Positions 51,997 to 60,435 of a stretch of DNA of 64,000 bases are shown here, piece by piece. The notes beneath the pieces were generated by a model. That model was not told the origin of the DNA and did not search any database. It saw only the letters and a program-made list of their open reading frames with translations. Numbering within the stretch: position 1 is the stretch's first letter; the number at the start of each line of letters is the position of its first letter. A program made the position numbers and the translations under genes. Source of the stretch: Hyphomonadaceae bacterium (GTDB lineage: Bacteria > Pseudomonadota > Alphaproteobacteria > Caulobacterales > Aquidulcibacteraceae); assembly GCA_016791445.1 (NCBI GenBank), contig JAEUMP010000024.1:62001-126000 (forward strand), read 5' to 3'.

Positions 51997-52806
51997 TCAG
52001 GCGCGTTCGGCGCGCTTGGCGGCGAGCCACAGCGCTTCCATTTCTTCCAGACTCCAGTCCTTGCCAGCAGAGCCTGCCATGGCCCCCTCCATGTGCTTGA
52101 ACCGTCGCTCGAACTTCGCGTTTGCCTGTCGCAGCGCCTCTTCAGGATTGACGTTCAGCTTCCGCGCGAGATTGGCGACGACAAAGAGGATATCACCCAG
52201 CTCCTCGGCCACATTCTCCGCATCTCCCGCAGCGCGACCCGCTGACAGTTCGCCAAGTTCCTCGTCGAGCTTCACCAGCACCTGATCGGCCGTCGGCCAA
52301 TCGAAGCCGATGCGCGCCGCCCGTTTGGTGAGTTTCTCCGCGCGCAAGAGGGCGGGAAGGGCGAGGGGAATGTCGCCGAGGAGGCTGGTAGCCCCAGCAG
52401 CAACGCGCTTTTGCGCCTTCATGGTCTCCCACGCGACGGTCTGCGCTGCAGCGGTGCGCACCTCCACGTTACCGAACACATGCGGATGGCGCTCAGTCAT
52501 CTTGGCGTTCAGCGCTTCGATTACCTCCGTGAGATCGAAGGCGTCGGCTTCTTCAGCCATGCGCGCGTGAAACACGACCTGAAAGAGTAGATCGCCCAAC
52601 TCCTCACGGAGCGCAGGCATGGCATTGCGCTGAATCGCATCCGCGACCTCGTAAGCCTCCTCGATCGTGTAGGGGGCGATGGTCTCGAAGGTCTGTTCCA
52701 GATCCCAGGCGCAGCCTCCATTCGGGCTTCTGAGCTGCGCCATGATCTCACGCAGACGCGCTATGGCTCTGAAAAGGCGGGCTTCTTTGTCGCCAGTGGT
52801 CGCCAT
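51997..52806 (-). CDS. mazG: Nucleoside triphosphate pyrophosphohydrolase MazG
   Basis: Two-domain MazG that hydrolyses NTPs and (in characterised cases) limits ppGpp or damaged nucleotides. It has 269 residues: domain 1 around CAWDLEQTFETIAPYTIEEA with metal-binding Glu/Asp of EELGDLLFQVVFHARM, domain 2 around EKLTKRAARIGFDWPTADQV and VAEELGDILFVVANLARKLN. Convergent with hflX (10 nt gap). Confidence 0.93.
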   Translation of the reverse strand: MATTGDKEARLFRAIARLREIMAQLRSPNGGCAWDLEQTFETIAPYTIEEAYEVADAIQRNAMPALREELGDLLFQVVFHARMAEEADAFDLTEVIEALNAKMTERHPHVFGNVEVRTAAAQTVAWETMKAQKRVAAGATSLLGDIPLALPALLRAEKLTKRAARIGFDWPTADQVLVKLDEELGELSAGRAAGDAENVAEELGDILFVVANLARKLNVNPEEALRQANAKFERRFKHMEGAMAGSAGKDWSLEEMEALWLAAKRAERA

Positions 52807-52816
52807 CAGGTGCTCG

Positions 52817-52832
52817 CATAAGATATATTATG
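52817..52832. promoter_or_regulatory. AT-rich inverted repeat, probable mazG promoter region
   Basis: CATAA-GATATA-TTATG lies in the 31-bp gap between mazG and the MBL hydrolase gene, an AT-rich island in very GC-rich sequence. It lies 11 bp upstream of the mazG ATG, so it is likely a -10 region and possible operator. Both genes are on the minus strand. Confidence 0.38.
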
Positions 52833-52837
52833 TAAAA

Positions 52838-53653
52838 TCATGGGTGGGTGTAGTCCAGTCGCCAGCCGTCGTGCGCGGGCTCCACGCCGCCGGGCAGCTC
52901 CCCTCGCAGTGTGTTGTAGTCCAGGTCGACGTGCATGTTTGTCAGCACTGCTCGGGCTGGCTTGAGCGCTGCTATCCACTCAAGCGTCTGGTCGAGATGT
53001 GCGTGCGACGGATGCACCGCACGGCGCAAGGCGTCGACAATCCAAGTGCGCACGCCCGCGAGGCGCTCAAACGTCTCCGGCGGCAGTCCGACCACATCAT
53101 TGTTGTACGCCACATCGCCAAACCGAAATCCGAGCGACCTGATGTGCCCGTGATCCTGATCCAGCGGTTCGATGGCTATGTCGCCGCCGGGACCAGAAAT
53201 CTTCAGCGGCTGCAGCGGCGCCAGTTCCGGGCCCAGGTCGAGAATTGGTGGGTAGCCGCCTTCGCCGTGAAAGACGTAGCGGAACCGCGTTTCGAGGGAT
53301 CGGCGCGTGAACGCGTCCATGTAGGCCGGTATGCGCCGGCGCATCCGATATGCGAGCGCCCTCACGTCATCAATGCCGTGCGTCTGATCGGCGTGGTCGT
53401 GGCTGTAGAGAATCGCGTCAATTCTCCGGACGCGCGCCGCCAGCAGTTGCTCGCGAATGTCCGGCGACGTATCGATCAGCACCGTGGTGGGGTCTCCCAC
53501 ATCGTGGGTTTCACGCCATTGCTCGATCAGCAGGCTGCAGCGCGTGCGCCGGTTGCGAAGCTCCGACGGATCGCACGCGCCCCAGTCGCCGTCGGGCCTC
53601 GGGACCCCGCCCGATGAGCCGCAGCCGAGAATCGTGACACGCCGCGCGCTCAC
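52838..53653 (-). CDS. MBL-fold metal-dependent hydrolase (PhnP-like)
   Basis: Metallo-beta-lactamase-fold enzyme of 271 residues: VTILGCGSSGGVPRPDGDWG at the start, metal motif SHDHADQTHGIDD, later DQDHGHIRSLGF and a final TNMHVDLDY. Similar to the PhnP-type cyclic phosphodiesterase family found next to tatD in alphaproteobacteria; the substrate here is unknown. Start is a GTG overlapping the tatD stop (GTGA). Confidence 0.9.
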   Translation of the reverse strand: MSARRVTILGCGSSGGVPRPDGDWGACDPSELRNRRTRCSLLIEQWRETHDVGDPTTVLIDTSPDIREQLLAARVRRIDAILYSHDHADQTHGIDDVRALAYRMRRRIPAYMDAFTRRSLETRFRYVFHGEGGYPPILDLGPELAPLQPLKISGPGGDIAIEPLDQDHGHIRSLGFRFGDVAYNNDVVGLPPETFERLAGVRTWIVDALRRAVHPSHAHLDQTLEWIAALKPARAVLTNMHVDLDYNTLRGELPGGVEPAHDGWRLDYTHP

Positions 53654-54432
53654 GATGGCCGCCTGGCCTTGGAAAAGAGCCGAAAGAAGTTGTCAGCGAT
53701 GGTTTGTGCCGTCGTCGTTTCGTCGAGCCCCTTCCACGCGCAGTAATAGCGCTGCACGTCCGCGAGCAGTGCGGGTTCGTTGCGCCGCCCGCGATGCGGC
53801 ATGGGCGCGAGATACGGACAATCCGTCTCAAGGATCACGCGGTCGAGCGGCAGGATCGATGCGACGGCGCGCACATCCGTAGCGGATTTGAAGGTAAGAA
53901 TGCCGGAGAGCGAGAAATAGGCGCCCAGCGCGAGCGCCCGGCGCGCGAGCCCTTCCCCGCTTGTGTAGCAGTGCATGAGAATTCGGAAGGGGCCCCGGCC
54001 GAACTCATTTTCCAGAACTTCGGCCGTCGCGTCGTCCGCCTCGCGGGTGTGTACGATGAGTGGCAGATCGAGCGCCCGCGCGGCCGCGATGTGGGTGCGC
54101 AGAACGGCGATCTGGTCTGTGAGCGCGCTGTAGCCGTAGTGTTGGTCGAGTCCCGTCTCGCCGATCGCGATCACTTTGGGATCGGCGGCGAACGTCATGA
54201 GCGTTTCGGCCGTGAGGTCGAGGTGATCCTTGGCATGGTGCGGATGTGCGCCGACGCTCGCCCAGATGTCCTTGTCGCCGTGGGCAATCTCCAGCACGCG
54301 CGGGAAGTTCGCGATGCGGTCGCAGATCGTCAGCAAGGTGCGCACGCCCGCGGCGCGCGCGCGCTCGAGAACTTCCGCGCGATCGGCGTCAAACGCTTCG
54401 GCGTGCAGATTGACGTGGCTGTCGATCAGCAT
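53650..54432 (-). CDS. tatD: TatD-family metal-dependent DNase
   Basis: Mg-dependent 3'-5' nuclease of the TatD family, 260 residues from ATG 54432 (GTG 54435 is also possible). Motifs: GETGLDQHYGY, PLIVHTREADDATAEV, MHCYTSGEGLA and ILETDCPYLAP. The usual N-terminal metal-binding pair His-x-His is His6-Val-Asn8 (DSHVNLH) instead. Start overlaps the holB stop, so translation is coupled. Function in DNA repair or oxidative stress is typical for the family. Confidence 0.91.
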   Translation of the reverse strand: MLIDSHVNLHAEAFDADRAEVLERARAAGVRTLLTICDRIANFPRVLEIAHGDKDIWASVGAHPHHAKDHLDLTAETLMTFAADPKVIAIGETGLDQHYGYSALTDQIAVLRTHIAAARALDLPLIVHTREADDATAEVLENEFGRGPFRILMHCYTSGEGLARRALALGAYFSLSGILTFKSATDVRAVASILPLDRVILETDCPYLAPMPHRGRRNEPALLADVQRYYCAWKGLDETTTAQTIADNFFRLFSKARRPS

Positions 54433-55493
54433 CACGCTACCGCCGCCTCAAGAATGCGCGACGCCCTGCCGAATGCCTGCACCGGGTCCATGTCGAGCCC
54501 CTCCGTCTCACGCTCGACCTGCAGCAGCGCCTCGTAGGCGCGCGCGAACTGATGGGCGCGCTCAGGAGTCGCTACGCGCGCCACGTCGACTGTGTCTTGC
54601 GCGTGCGGCGACGGCACACCGAGGCCTGACAAAGCGCCGCGACGGAGCCAGGCGCGGGCGATCTCCAGGAAGATCGCCAAGTATTGCGCCTTGTCGCCGG
54701 TGCGGGCGAACATCGTTTTCAGGAAGGCGCGCGCGCCCTCGCGAGGCGCGGCGGCGAAGGCGGCCTGCATGGCGTCGTTGATCGCGCCGACATCCGCTGC
54801 GGCTAGCGCGATCGCGCGGCCCGGGCGTCCGCCAGCGAAGCGGACAGCCGCATCGTCCACAGGCCCGCCGCGAGCGGACGCTACCGCAGCACGAACTTCA
54901 TCTTCGGTCAGCGGGCGCAGATCGAGACGCCGGCAGCGCGATCGGATCGTCGCCAGCACCGCGCCCGGCGCGTGACACGCGAGCAGCAGCACGGTCTTCG
55001 GCGGCGGCTCTTCGAGCGTCTTGAGAATCGCATTCGCCGCGTTGCGGTTCAGATCGTCGACGACGTCCACGATCGCGACCCGCCACCCCCCTTCCGCCGG
55101 TTTCAGGTTGAAGAAGGAGACAAGCCCCCGCGCCTCATCGACAGTGATCTCGGAGCGGGGCTTGCCACGATCGTTCAATCCGCGCCGCAACGTGAAGATG
55201 TCGCCGTGCGCGCCGGAGGCGATGCGCCGGGCGACGGGATCTTCCGGATCGACATCGAGCGCGCGCGGGCCGGAAGGCGCAGCGCCAAGCGCGCGGCGCG
55301 CGAAACGATACGCCAGCGTCGCCTTCCCGACGCCCTTGGGGCCGGCGAGCAGCCAGGCGTGGTGCATTCGCGTCCCCGCGAAGGCCTCCGCGAGCGCGGC
55401 CTCCGCGGCCTCGTGGCCCGTGAACCCGTAAGTCTCGCGCGGATGTGCAACTCCGGGCTCCTGATCTGTTTCGACTTCCTTGTCCTTGCTCAT
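54432..55493 (-). CDS. holB: DNA polymerase III subunit delta prime
   Basis: Part of the clamp loader. It has 353 residues: AAA+ domain with P-loop LLAGPKGVGKATLAYRFARR, ANAILKTLEEPPPKTVLLLA and ATIRSRCRRLDLRPL (the SRC sensor-like motif), then a helical C-terminal domain with family-typical low conservation. ATGA overlap with tmk; in many alphaproteobacteria metG separates holB and tatD, but here these two genes overlap. Confidence 0.93.
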   Translation of the reverse strand: MSKDKEVETDQEPGVAHPRETYGFTGHEAAEAALAEAFAGTRMHHAWLLAGPKGVGKATLAYRFARRALGAAPSGPRALDVDPEDPVARRIASGAHGDIFTLRRGLNDRGKPRSEITVDEARGLVSFFNLKPAEGGWRVAIVDVVDDLNRNAANAILKTLEEPPPKTVLLLACHAPGAVLATIRSRCRRLDLRPLTEDEVRAAVASARGGPVDDAAVRFAGGRPGRAIALAAADVGAINDAMQAAFAAAPREGARAFLKTMFARTGDKAQYLAIFLEIARAWLRRGALSGLGVPSPHAQDTVDVARVATPERAHQFARAYEALLQVERETEGLDMDPVQAFGRASRILEAAVA

Positions 55494-56122
55494 GTGCGCG
55501 CGCCCAGGCGGTCGGCAATGACTTGGCGGGCGGCGGCGAGAACATCGTCTTGCGGGACGGTCGCGTCGATGACGGCGCAGCGGTTTGGTTCGCGCGCCGC
55601 GATGTCAAGAAAGGCGCCGCGCACGCGGGCGTGAAAGGCCTCGTCGAAACTCTCGTAGCGGACCTCGCCGATGGCGCGGCTGCGCGCGCGAGCAAGACCG
55701 ACTTCAGCCGGCAGGTCGAGGATGAGCGTCAGGTCCGGCTTCGGCGCGGCGATTATGTCATGCAGCGCGGCGTAGCTTGAGGCCGGGAGGCCGCGCGCGA
55801 CGACCTGGTAGGCGTATGTGGAGTCGGCAAAGCGGTCGCAGATCACCCAGGCGCCGCGCGCCAGCGCCGGTCTGATCGTGCGCTCCAGATGGTCGTTGCG
55901 TGCAGCGGTCAGCAGCAGTGTTTCCGTCAGTCCGCTCCAGCGCTCCCGCGCGCCGGTCACGATGAGGCGTCGGATATCATCAGCGCCGGCAGACCCGCCC
56001 GGCTCGCGCGTGCGCACGACTGAAAGCCCCACGCTCTCCAGCGCCGTCTGCAAACCCGCCGCGAGCGTCGACTTGCCGACGCCTTCGCCGCCTTCGAGCG
56101 TGATGAACCGCCCGCCCGACAC
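55490..56122 (-). CDS. tmk: Thymidylate kinase
   Basis: Phosphorylates dTMP to dTDP. It has 210 residues: P-loop ITLEGGEGVGKSTLAAGLQT, DR motif WVICDRFADSTYAYQ, and lid region ARARSRAIGEVRYES. Two nucleotides separate it from dacC upstream, and it overlaps holB downstream: one replication/nucleotide operon. Confidence 0.96.
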   Translation of the reverse strand: MSGGRFITLEGGEGVGKSTLAAGLQTALESVGLSVVRTREPGGSAGADDIRRLIVTGARERWSGLTETLLLTAARNDHLERTIRPALARGAWVICDRFADSTYAYQVVARGLPASSYAALHDIIAAPKPDLTLILDLPAEVGLARARSRAIGEVRYESFDEAFHARVRGAFLDIAAREPNRCAVIDATVPQDDVLAAARQVIADRLGART

Positions 56123-56124
56123 GT

Positions 56125-57282
56125 TCAGTCGCCGCCGCCGAGAAGCTGCTGCAGACCGAAGGCCGCCTTCGCGAACGGATTGGCGCGTCCGACCTTGGCG
56201 CCTGCGGCGAGCGGAAACTCCTGACGCATTCCGGGGCCTTCAATCACGAGCTTCGCGACGACATCGCCCTTCTTGATCGGCGCCTGAAGGGGGCCTTCGT
56301 ACACGACGTGCGCCGTCATCCCCGCGCGCACCGAACGATGCGCGGCGACGGAAATCGCCTCACTCGCCACGAGTGGCACCTGCGCGCGCGACCCGAGCCA
56401 GACATCGGCCTGTCCGACCACTTCATCCTTCGCATAGAGCGCGTTGACGGTGAAGTCGAACATGGCCGAACGCATCAGACGTTGCGCTTCTGACGCGCGC
56501 GCGGCCATCGTCGGAAGGCCGTTGAACACGATGATGCGGCGTTGACCGTTGAGCTGCGCGGAGCCGATGAGACCGTACCCGGAAATGCTGGTGTGTCCGG
56601 TCTTCACGCCGTCCGCGCCTTCAACGCGGCCCAGGAGTGGATTGCGGTTCTGTTGCGTCTTGCCGTTGAAGGTGAAGGTGGGCTCCGCGTAGTGCCGGTA
56701 GAGTTCGGGATAGTCGGCGATGATGATGCTCGCGAGAACGGCGAGATCGCGCGAGCTGATGACGTGATCCGGATCGGGCAGACCGGTTACATTCCGGAAT
56801 TGCGCGGTCGTGAGCCCGAGCGAACGAGCACGCTGGTTCATCAGGTCGACGAATGCGGCTTCTGAGCCTGCAATCCCTTCCGCCAGCGCGATGCACGCGT
56901 CGTTGGCAGACACAATCACCACGCCCTTGATGAGGTCCTCCACGCGGACCCGGGAGTTGATCTCCAGGAACATGTGCGAGCCGTCTGACTGGGCGCCGTG
57001 GCGCCAGGCATTCTCGCTGACCGGCAATTCGGTATCGAGCGTGATCTTCTTTGCGCGGAGTTGGTCAGCGACGATGAGCATCGTCATGAGCTTGCTCATC
57101 GACGCCGGCGGCATCGGAACGTCGCAGTCGCGACAGTAGAGAACCTGACGCGTATTGTGATCGAAGATCGCGATGTTGCGGGCGGGGCTTGCAATCGGAT
57201 CGCCCGCGAGTTGTGCCTGCGCCGGCGACAAAGTCAGGCAAAAACCGAGGACCGCCAGTGAGAGGAGGCGGGAGACGCCCAT
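56125..57282 (-). CDS. dacC: D-alanyl-D-alanine carboxypeptidase (PBP5/6 type)
   Basis: Periplasmic penicillin-binding protein that trims pentapeptide side chains. It has 385 residues: signal peptide (1-23, SPAQA), S11 peptidase domain with Ser61-Met-Ser-Lys64, SAN (125-127) and KTG (227-229), and a C-terminal PBP5_C domain (about 285-375). The C-terminus (GLQQLLGGGD) carries no clear amphipathic membrane anchor, unlike Escherichia coli PBP5. ATG 57282 gives a proper signal peptide; a longer frame exists. Confidence 0.93.
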   Translation of the reverse strand: MGVSRLLSLAVLGFCLTLSPAQAQLAGDPIASPARNIAIFDHNTRQVLYCRDCDVPMPPASMSKLMTMLIVADQLRAKKITLDTELPVSENAWRHGAQSDGSHMFLEINSRVRVEDLIKGVVIVSANDACIALAEGIAGSEAAFVDLMNQRARSLGLTTAQFRNVTGLPDPDHVISSRDLAVLASIIIADYPELYRHYAEPTFTFNGKTQQNRNPLLGRVEGADGVKTGHTSISGYGLIGSAQLNGQRRIIVFNGLPTMAARASEAQRLMRSAMFDFTVNALYAKDEVVGQADVWLGSRAQVPLVASEAISVAAHRSVRAGMTAHVVYEGPLQAPIKKGDVVAKLVIEGPGMRQEFPLAAGAKVGRANPFAKAAFGLQQLLGGGD

Positions 57283-57393
57283 CCGGATTCTCCGAGTGAT
57301 TCGCCGATGCGGCGGATGACGCGGATAGAAGCCTTCGCACACCGGGGCGTCAACGACGCCTGCAGCGCCCGCCTGCTGCGTCCGGGCGCAGTC

Positions 57394-58083
57394 TCAGCGC
57401 GCGACCGCCACCACGGCGCCCGCGAAGCCGCGCTCGGCCACCATGTCGCGCGCCAGTTCCGCTTCCGCGCGCGAAGCCCAGTTCCCGAGACGCACGCGGT
57501 GCAGGGTCACGGAGGGCCCTTCCCGCACGTCGACGGTCACGGTTCCGACATCCAGAAGGGCGGTCCGGACCCGTTCGGCGTTGGACGGATCGGCGAATGC
57601 GCCGATCTGCAGGAAGTAGCCGCCCGACGTCGCGGCGACCGGCGCAGAGGCCGCCTGGAAGACGGCCTCGACCGGCGCCGGCTCTGGCGCGGCGGCGAGA
57701 AGGAGCGGCGGCGCAGCCGAATGCGTTTCCGCGATGACGACCGGCGCCACGTCATCGAAGGCATCGGGCGCGAGGACGTCGGCGGCGCCCCCTTCCCGCT
57801 GCAGGCCGCGAAGATCCAGAAGGGGCCCCAAATTCTTCGAGGACACGCGGCCATAGCCGTAGAGCATTTCGGTCGTGTCGAGGGAGGTGGAGGCGGCGCG
57901 TTGCGCTGGGGCGCTGACCGGTGCAACGCGAGGGCGCGCGGGCGCTCGGGCGGCGGCGACAGGACGCGCGGCGCGGGTCGCGAATTCGATCGGCGCAGGC
58001 GCGCGCTCCCACGCCGAGGCAACGCCCGTGAAACAGCCGAGAATCGCCGTGGCGAGACCTGCGATACGCGCCGTCGAAAACAT
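57394..58083 (-). CDS. Exported SPOR-domain protein
   Basis: Protein of 229 residues: signal peptide (1-23, GVASA), Ala/Pro/Arg-rich linker, a middle region with TTEMLYGYGRVSSKNLG, and a C-terminal SPOR domain (about 150-229; GGYFLQIGAFADPSNAERVR then LGNWASRAEAELARDMVAER) that binds denuded septal glycan. This locus normally holds RlpA in alphaproteobacteria, but I see no DPBB domain, so the lytic transglycosylase activity is probably absent. Start ATG 58083; the longer frame is not credible. Confidence 0.8.
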   Translation of the reverse strand: MFSTARIAGLATAILGCFTGVASAWERAPAPIEFATRAARPVAAARAPARPRVAPVSAPAQRAASTSLDTTEMLYGYGRVSSKNLGPLLDLRGLQREGGAADVLAPDAFDDVAPVVIAETHSAAPPLLLAAAPEPAPVEAVFQAASAPVAATSGGYFLQIGAFADPSNAERVRTALLDVGTVTVDVREGPSVTLHRVRLGNWASRAEAELARDMVAERGFAGAVVAVAR

Positions 58084-58147
58084 GAACACTCCGCCCGTCC
58101 GGCGCCAGCATCGGCGCGAGAGACTTCGCACCCTAGCTGCAGGCCGT

Positions 58148-58215
58148 TGAAACCACGTTAGGTTTCAGGGTTTATTCAGGTTCACCACGTCTCCAGGGCG
58201 GACGCCCGGGAGACG
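58148..58215. terminator. Two hairpins after the dehydrogenase gene
   Basis: 58188-58215 forms a 12-bp stem with one A-G mismatch and a two-base loop (arms CGTCTCC and GGAGACG outside GGGCG/CGCCC), directly after the stop of the minus-strand dehydrogenase gene. 58148-58167 is a second, perfect repeat TGAAACC-ACGTTA-GGTTTCA. No clear T-run follows either on the minus strand. They could end that transcript, or the second could be an operator of the SPOR-protein gene, whose start lies 65 bp further downstream. Confidence 0.45.
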
Positions 58216-58221
58216 GGCCGC

Positions 58222-59352
58222 TTACGGGCGGATCAGATACTTCTCGCCTGTCCGCTTGGCGTTGTAGGCCGCCAGTACAACCGGATCGAGCGCCTCGACC
58301 AGCGAGATTTCGTGGCTGTAGTGGCTCTTGAAGGTCGTGGTGAGTTCATCGACCACGCGCTTGCGCATGCGTGCAACCACCTCGGGGCCGGCCTTCGCCA
58401 TGAACGGCGTGAGCAGGAAGCCCGACAAAGACCAGGAAAATCCGAAACTGCGCGTGAGCGTCGTGGGGCCGAGATCGAGGCCGCCATAGATGTAGACCTG
58501 CTTGAACGAGTCCGAGCCGTAGCGGCTGTAGGTCGTCATGCGCTTGACCGCCGCCGCTTCCATCGCCGCCAGCATTTGGCCCGCAAGCTTGCCGCCGCCG
58601 ATGGCGTCGAAGCCCAGCGTGGCGCCGGTTTCCACGAGCGCCGCGATCAGGTCCTCCATGAAGGTCTCGGAGGTGGAGTCGAGCACATACTTTGCGCCGA
58701 TGCCCTTCAGCAACGCGACCTGGGATGCGCTGCGCACGATGTTGACAAGTGGAATACCGTCGCTGGCGCAGATCTTCACCAGCATCTGCCCGAGGTTAGA
58801 GGCGGCCGCCGTGTGGACGATCGCGCTGTGGCCCTCCATGCGCATGACTTCGGTGAAGGCGAGCGACGTCAGCGGATTGACGAAGCAGGAGGCGCCGTCG
58901 GCGGGATCGACGCCTTCGGGAAGCTCCATGCATGCCGACGCGGGCAGACAGCGATACTGGGCGTACATGGCGCCGCCAAGCAACGCCACGGTCTTGCCGA
59001 GCAGCGCCTGCGCTTCCGCAGATGCGCCGGCGCGCACGACCACGCCGCACCCTTCATTGCCGATGGGCAGCGCGTCGCCGATGCGACCAGCCATGGCGCG
59101 CATGCCTGCGGCGGGAATGTCGGCGGTGATGACCGGGAGACCGTCGCGTTGCGACGCGCGCGCGGTGCGCACGTCCGCTGCGCCGACGAGAAGGCCAAGG
59201 TCGGATGGATTGATCGGCGTGGCGAGAACCTTGACCAGCACCTCGTGATCCCGCGGGGTCGGCATGGGCTTGCGCGCGAGCGAGATCTCGAGTTCCCCGC
59301 CCTCCTTGACGAGCGTCAGCATTGTCAGGTTGTCGGCGGGAAGGTCGGTCAT
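58222..59352 (-). CDS. Zinc-binding-type/quinone-oxidoreductase-like dehydrogenase
   Basis: Medium-chain dehydrogenase/reductase of 376 residues. EVLVKVLATPINPSDLGLLV is the usual GroES-like segment, GNEGCGVVVRAG follows, and VHTAAASNLGQMLVKICASD is the NAD(P) site region; GFDAIGGGKLAGQM fits. The catalytic-zinc cysteine is not obvious, so it may be a quinone- or enoyl-reductase-type member. Substrate unknown. 86 nt downstream of the AhpD-like gene on the same strand and perhaps co-transcribed. Confidence 0.85.
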   Translation of the reverse strand: MTDLPADNLTMLTLVKEGGELEISLARKPMPTPRDHEVLVKVLATPINPSDLGLLVGAADVRTARASQRDGLPVITADIPAAGMRAMAGRIGDALPIGNEGCGVVVRAGASAEAQALLGKTVALLGGAMYAQYRCLPASACMELPEGVDPADGASCFVNPLTSLAFTEVMRMEGHSAIVHTAAASNLGQMLVKICASDGIPLVNIVRSASQVALLKGIGAKYVLDSTSETFMEDLIAALVETGATLGFDAIGGGKLAGQMLAAMEAAAVKRMTTYSRYGSDSFKQVYIYGGLDLGPTTLTRSFGFSWSLSGFLLTPFMAKAGPEVVARMRKRVVDELTTTFKSHYSHEISLVEALDPVVLAAYNAKRTGEKYLIRP

Positions 59353-59438
59353 GACAGGCTCCGGGTGCAGGGGCGACGCCCACCGCTACCCGAAGCCCGT
59401 CGGAGCGACAATGTCGGACGGGGCGAGCCCCGCCCGCC

Positions 59439-60095
59439 TCAAGCCCCGTCGCCGCCGCGATTGCGCTCGGTGTCGAGGAAGTCGCGGGCCTTGTAGTCTT
59501 TCGGGGCGGCGATCTCGACGATGGGGTCGGCGCGGTCGTCGTATTCGAGCCGGAGCGCGCGCGTCATCACGGCGTGCATGTCGTAAAGGCAGGTGATGTA
59601 GGTCAGTTCGAGGATTTCCTCGTCGCTGAGGAAGCGCTTCAGCGCGTCGAACACTTCGTCGGGCGTGCGACCGCTCTGGGCGGTGAGGCAGTCGGTGTAG
59701 GCGAGGACGGCCCGCTCCTTCTCGTCGAAGCAGGATGCGACCTGCCAGTGCGGAATGGCGGCGATCTTCTCGTCCGACACCTTGAGCGCGCGCAACGACT
59801 TGCAGTGTTGCGAGAACACGAACTGGCTGCCTTTGACCCAGCCGGCGCGGGTCTGGCCGAGTTCGCGCAGGACCGGATCGAGCTTTCGCGCAGGGCTGCG
59901 GTAGAAGGCGAAGCCCTGCACGGCGTGTTCGAGGCAGTCGGGCACGAGCGCGAACACTGTCCACCAATCGCCCGGCGTGCCTGTCGCCGTCCCCGGCTCC
60001 GCAACCGGGTCCCTGTCGCCGAACAGCGCATTGTACATCCGCAACCCGATCCCCGGATCGACTTCTGCACGGGGCACCTGACGAAGACGGGGCAT
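59439..60095 (-). CDS. Carboxymuconolactone decarboxylase/AhpD-like protein
   Basis: Protein of 218 residues resembling the AhpD/CMD fold: NALFGDRDPVAEP, HAVQGFAFYRSPARKLDPVL, then GSQFVFSQHCKSLRALKVSD, where the CxxC of AhpD is reduced to one cysteine, and FDEKERAVLAYTDCLTAQ. Such proteins are often peroxidase-like or of unknown activity. A possible operator (CGTCAA-CATAT-TTGACG) lies about 220 bp upstream. Confidence 0.82.
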   Translation of the reverse strand: MPRLRQVPRAEVDPGIGLRMYNALFGDRDPVAEPGTATGTPGDWWTVFALVPDCLEHAVQGFAFYRSPARKLDPVLRELGQTRAGWVKGSQFVFSQHCKSLRALKVSDEKIAAIPHWQVASCFDEKERAVLAYTDCLTAQSGRTPDEVFDALKRFLSDEEILELTYITCLYDMHAVMTRALRLEYDDRADPIVEIAAPKDYKARDFLDTERNRGGDGA

Positions 60096-60435
60096 GTTCA
60101 GTTCTCCAAAGTTGCGCGGCGCGCTGCATGGCGGCCTTGGTGTGACGGAAGCGTCGTTGCGAACGCGTCGCGCCTGAAATTGGTCGGCGTCGACCCATCG
60201 GACAGGCGAACGATGGCGTTGGTCTTTGGGCCAAAGCGAGTGCTGGCCGGGAGTCCAGGTTGGTGCATGCGCGTCATGTCTCTGCCGTGTCGCTCACCCT
60301 AGAGGCGGCCCTTTCTTCGTCAACATATTTGACGATTGACAGCGCGCGCGCTTCCGGACGTGCGCCGGCGCCCGCGGAGTCGTCTCTCAAAAGACGACGC
60401 CACGGCGTTGGGGACAGCGATGGTACGGGCGCACG
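60096..60435. other. Non-coding stretch with an inverted repeat
   Basis: No convincing gene. The clearest element is the inverted repeat CGTCAA-CATAT-TTGACG (60318-60334), followed at 60336-60341 by TTGACA. This could be an operator for the AhpD-like gene, which would then have a long leader, or part of a plus-strand promoter without a visible gene. Small frames in this stretch have no ribosome site or recognisable content. Confidence 0.45.
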
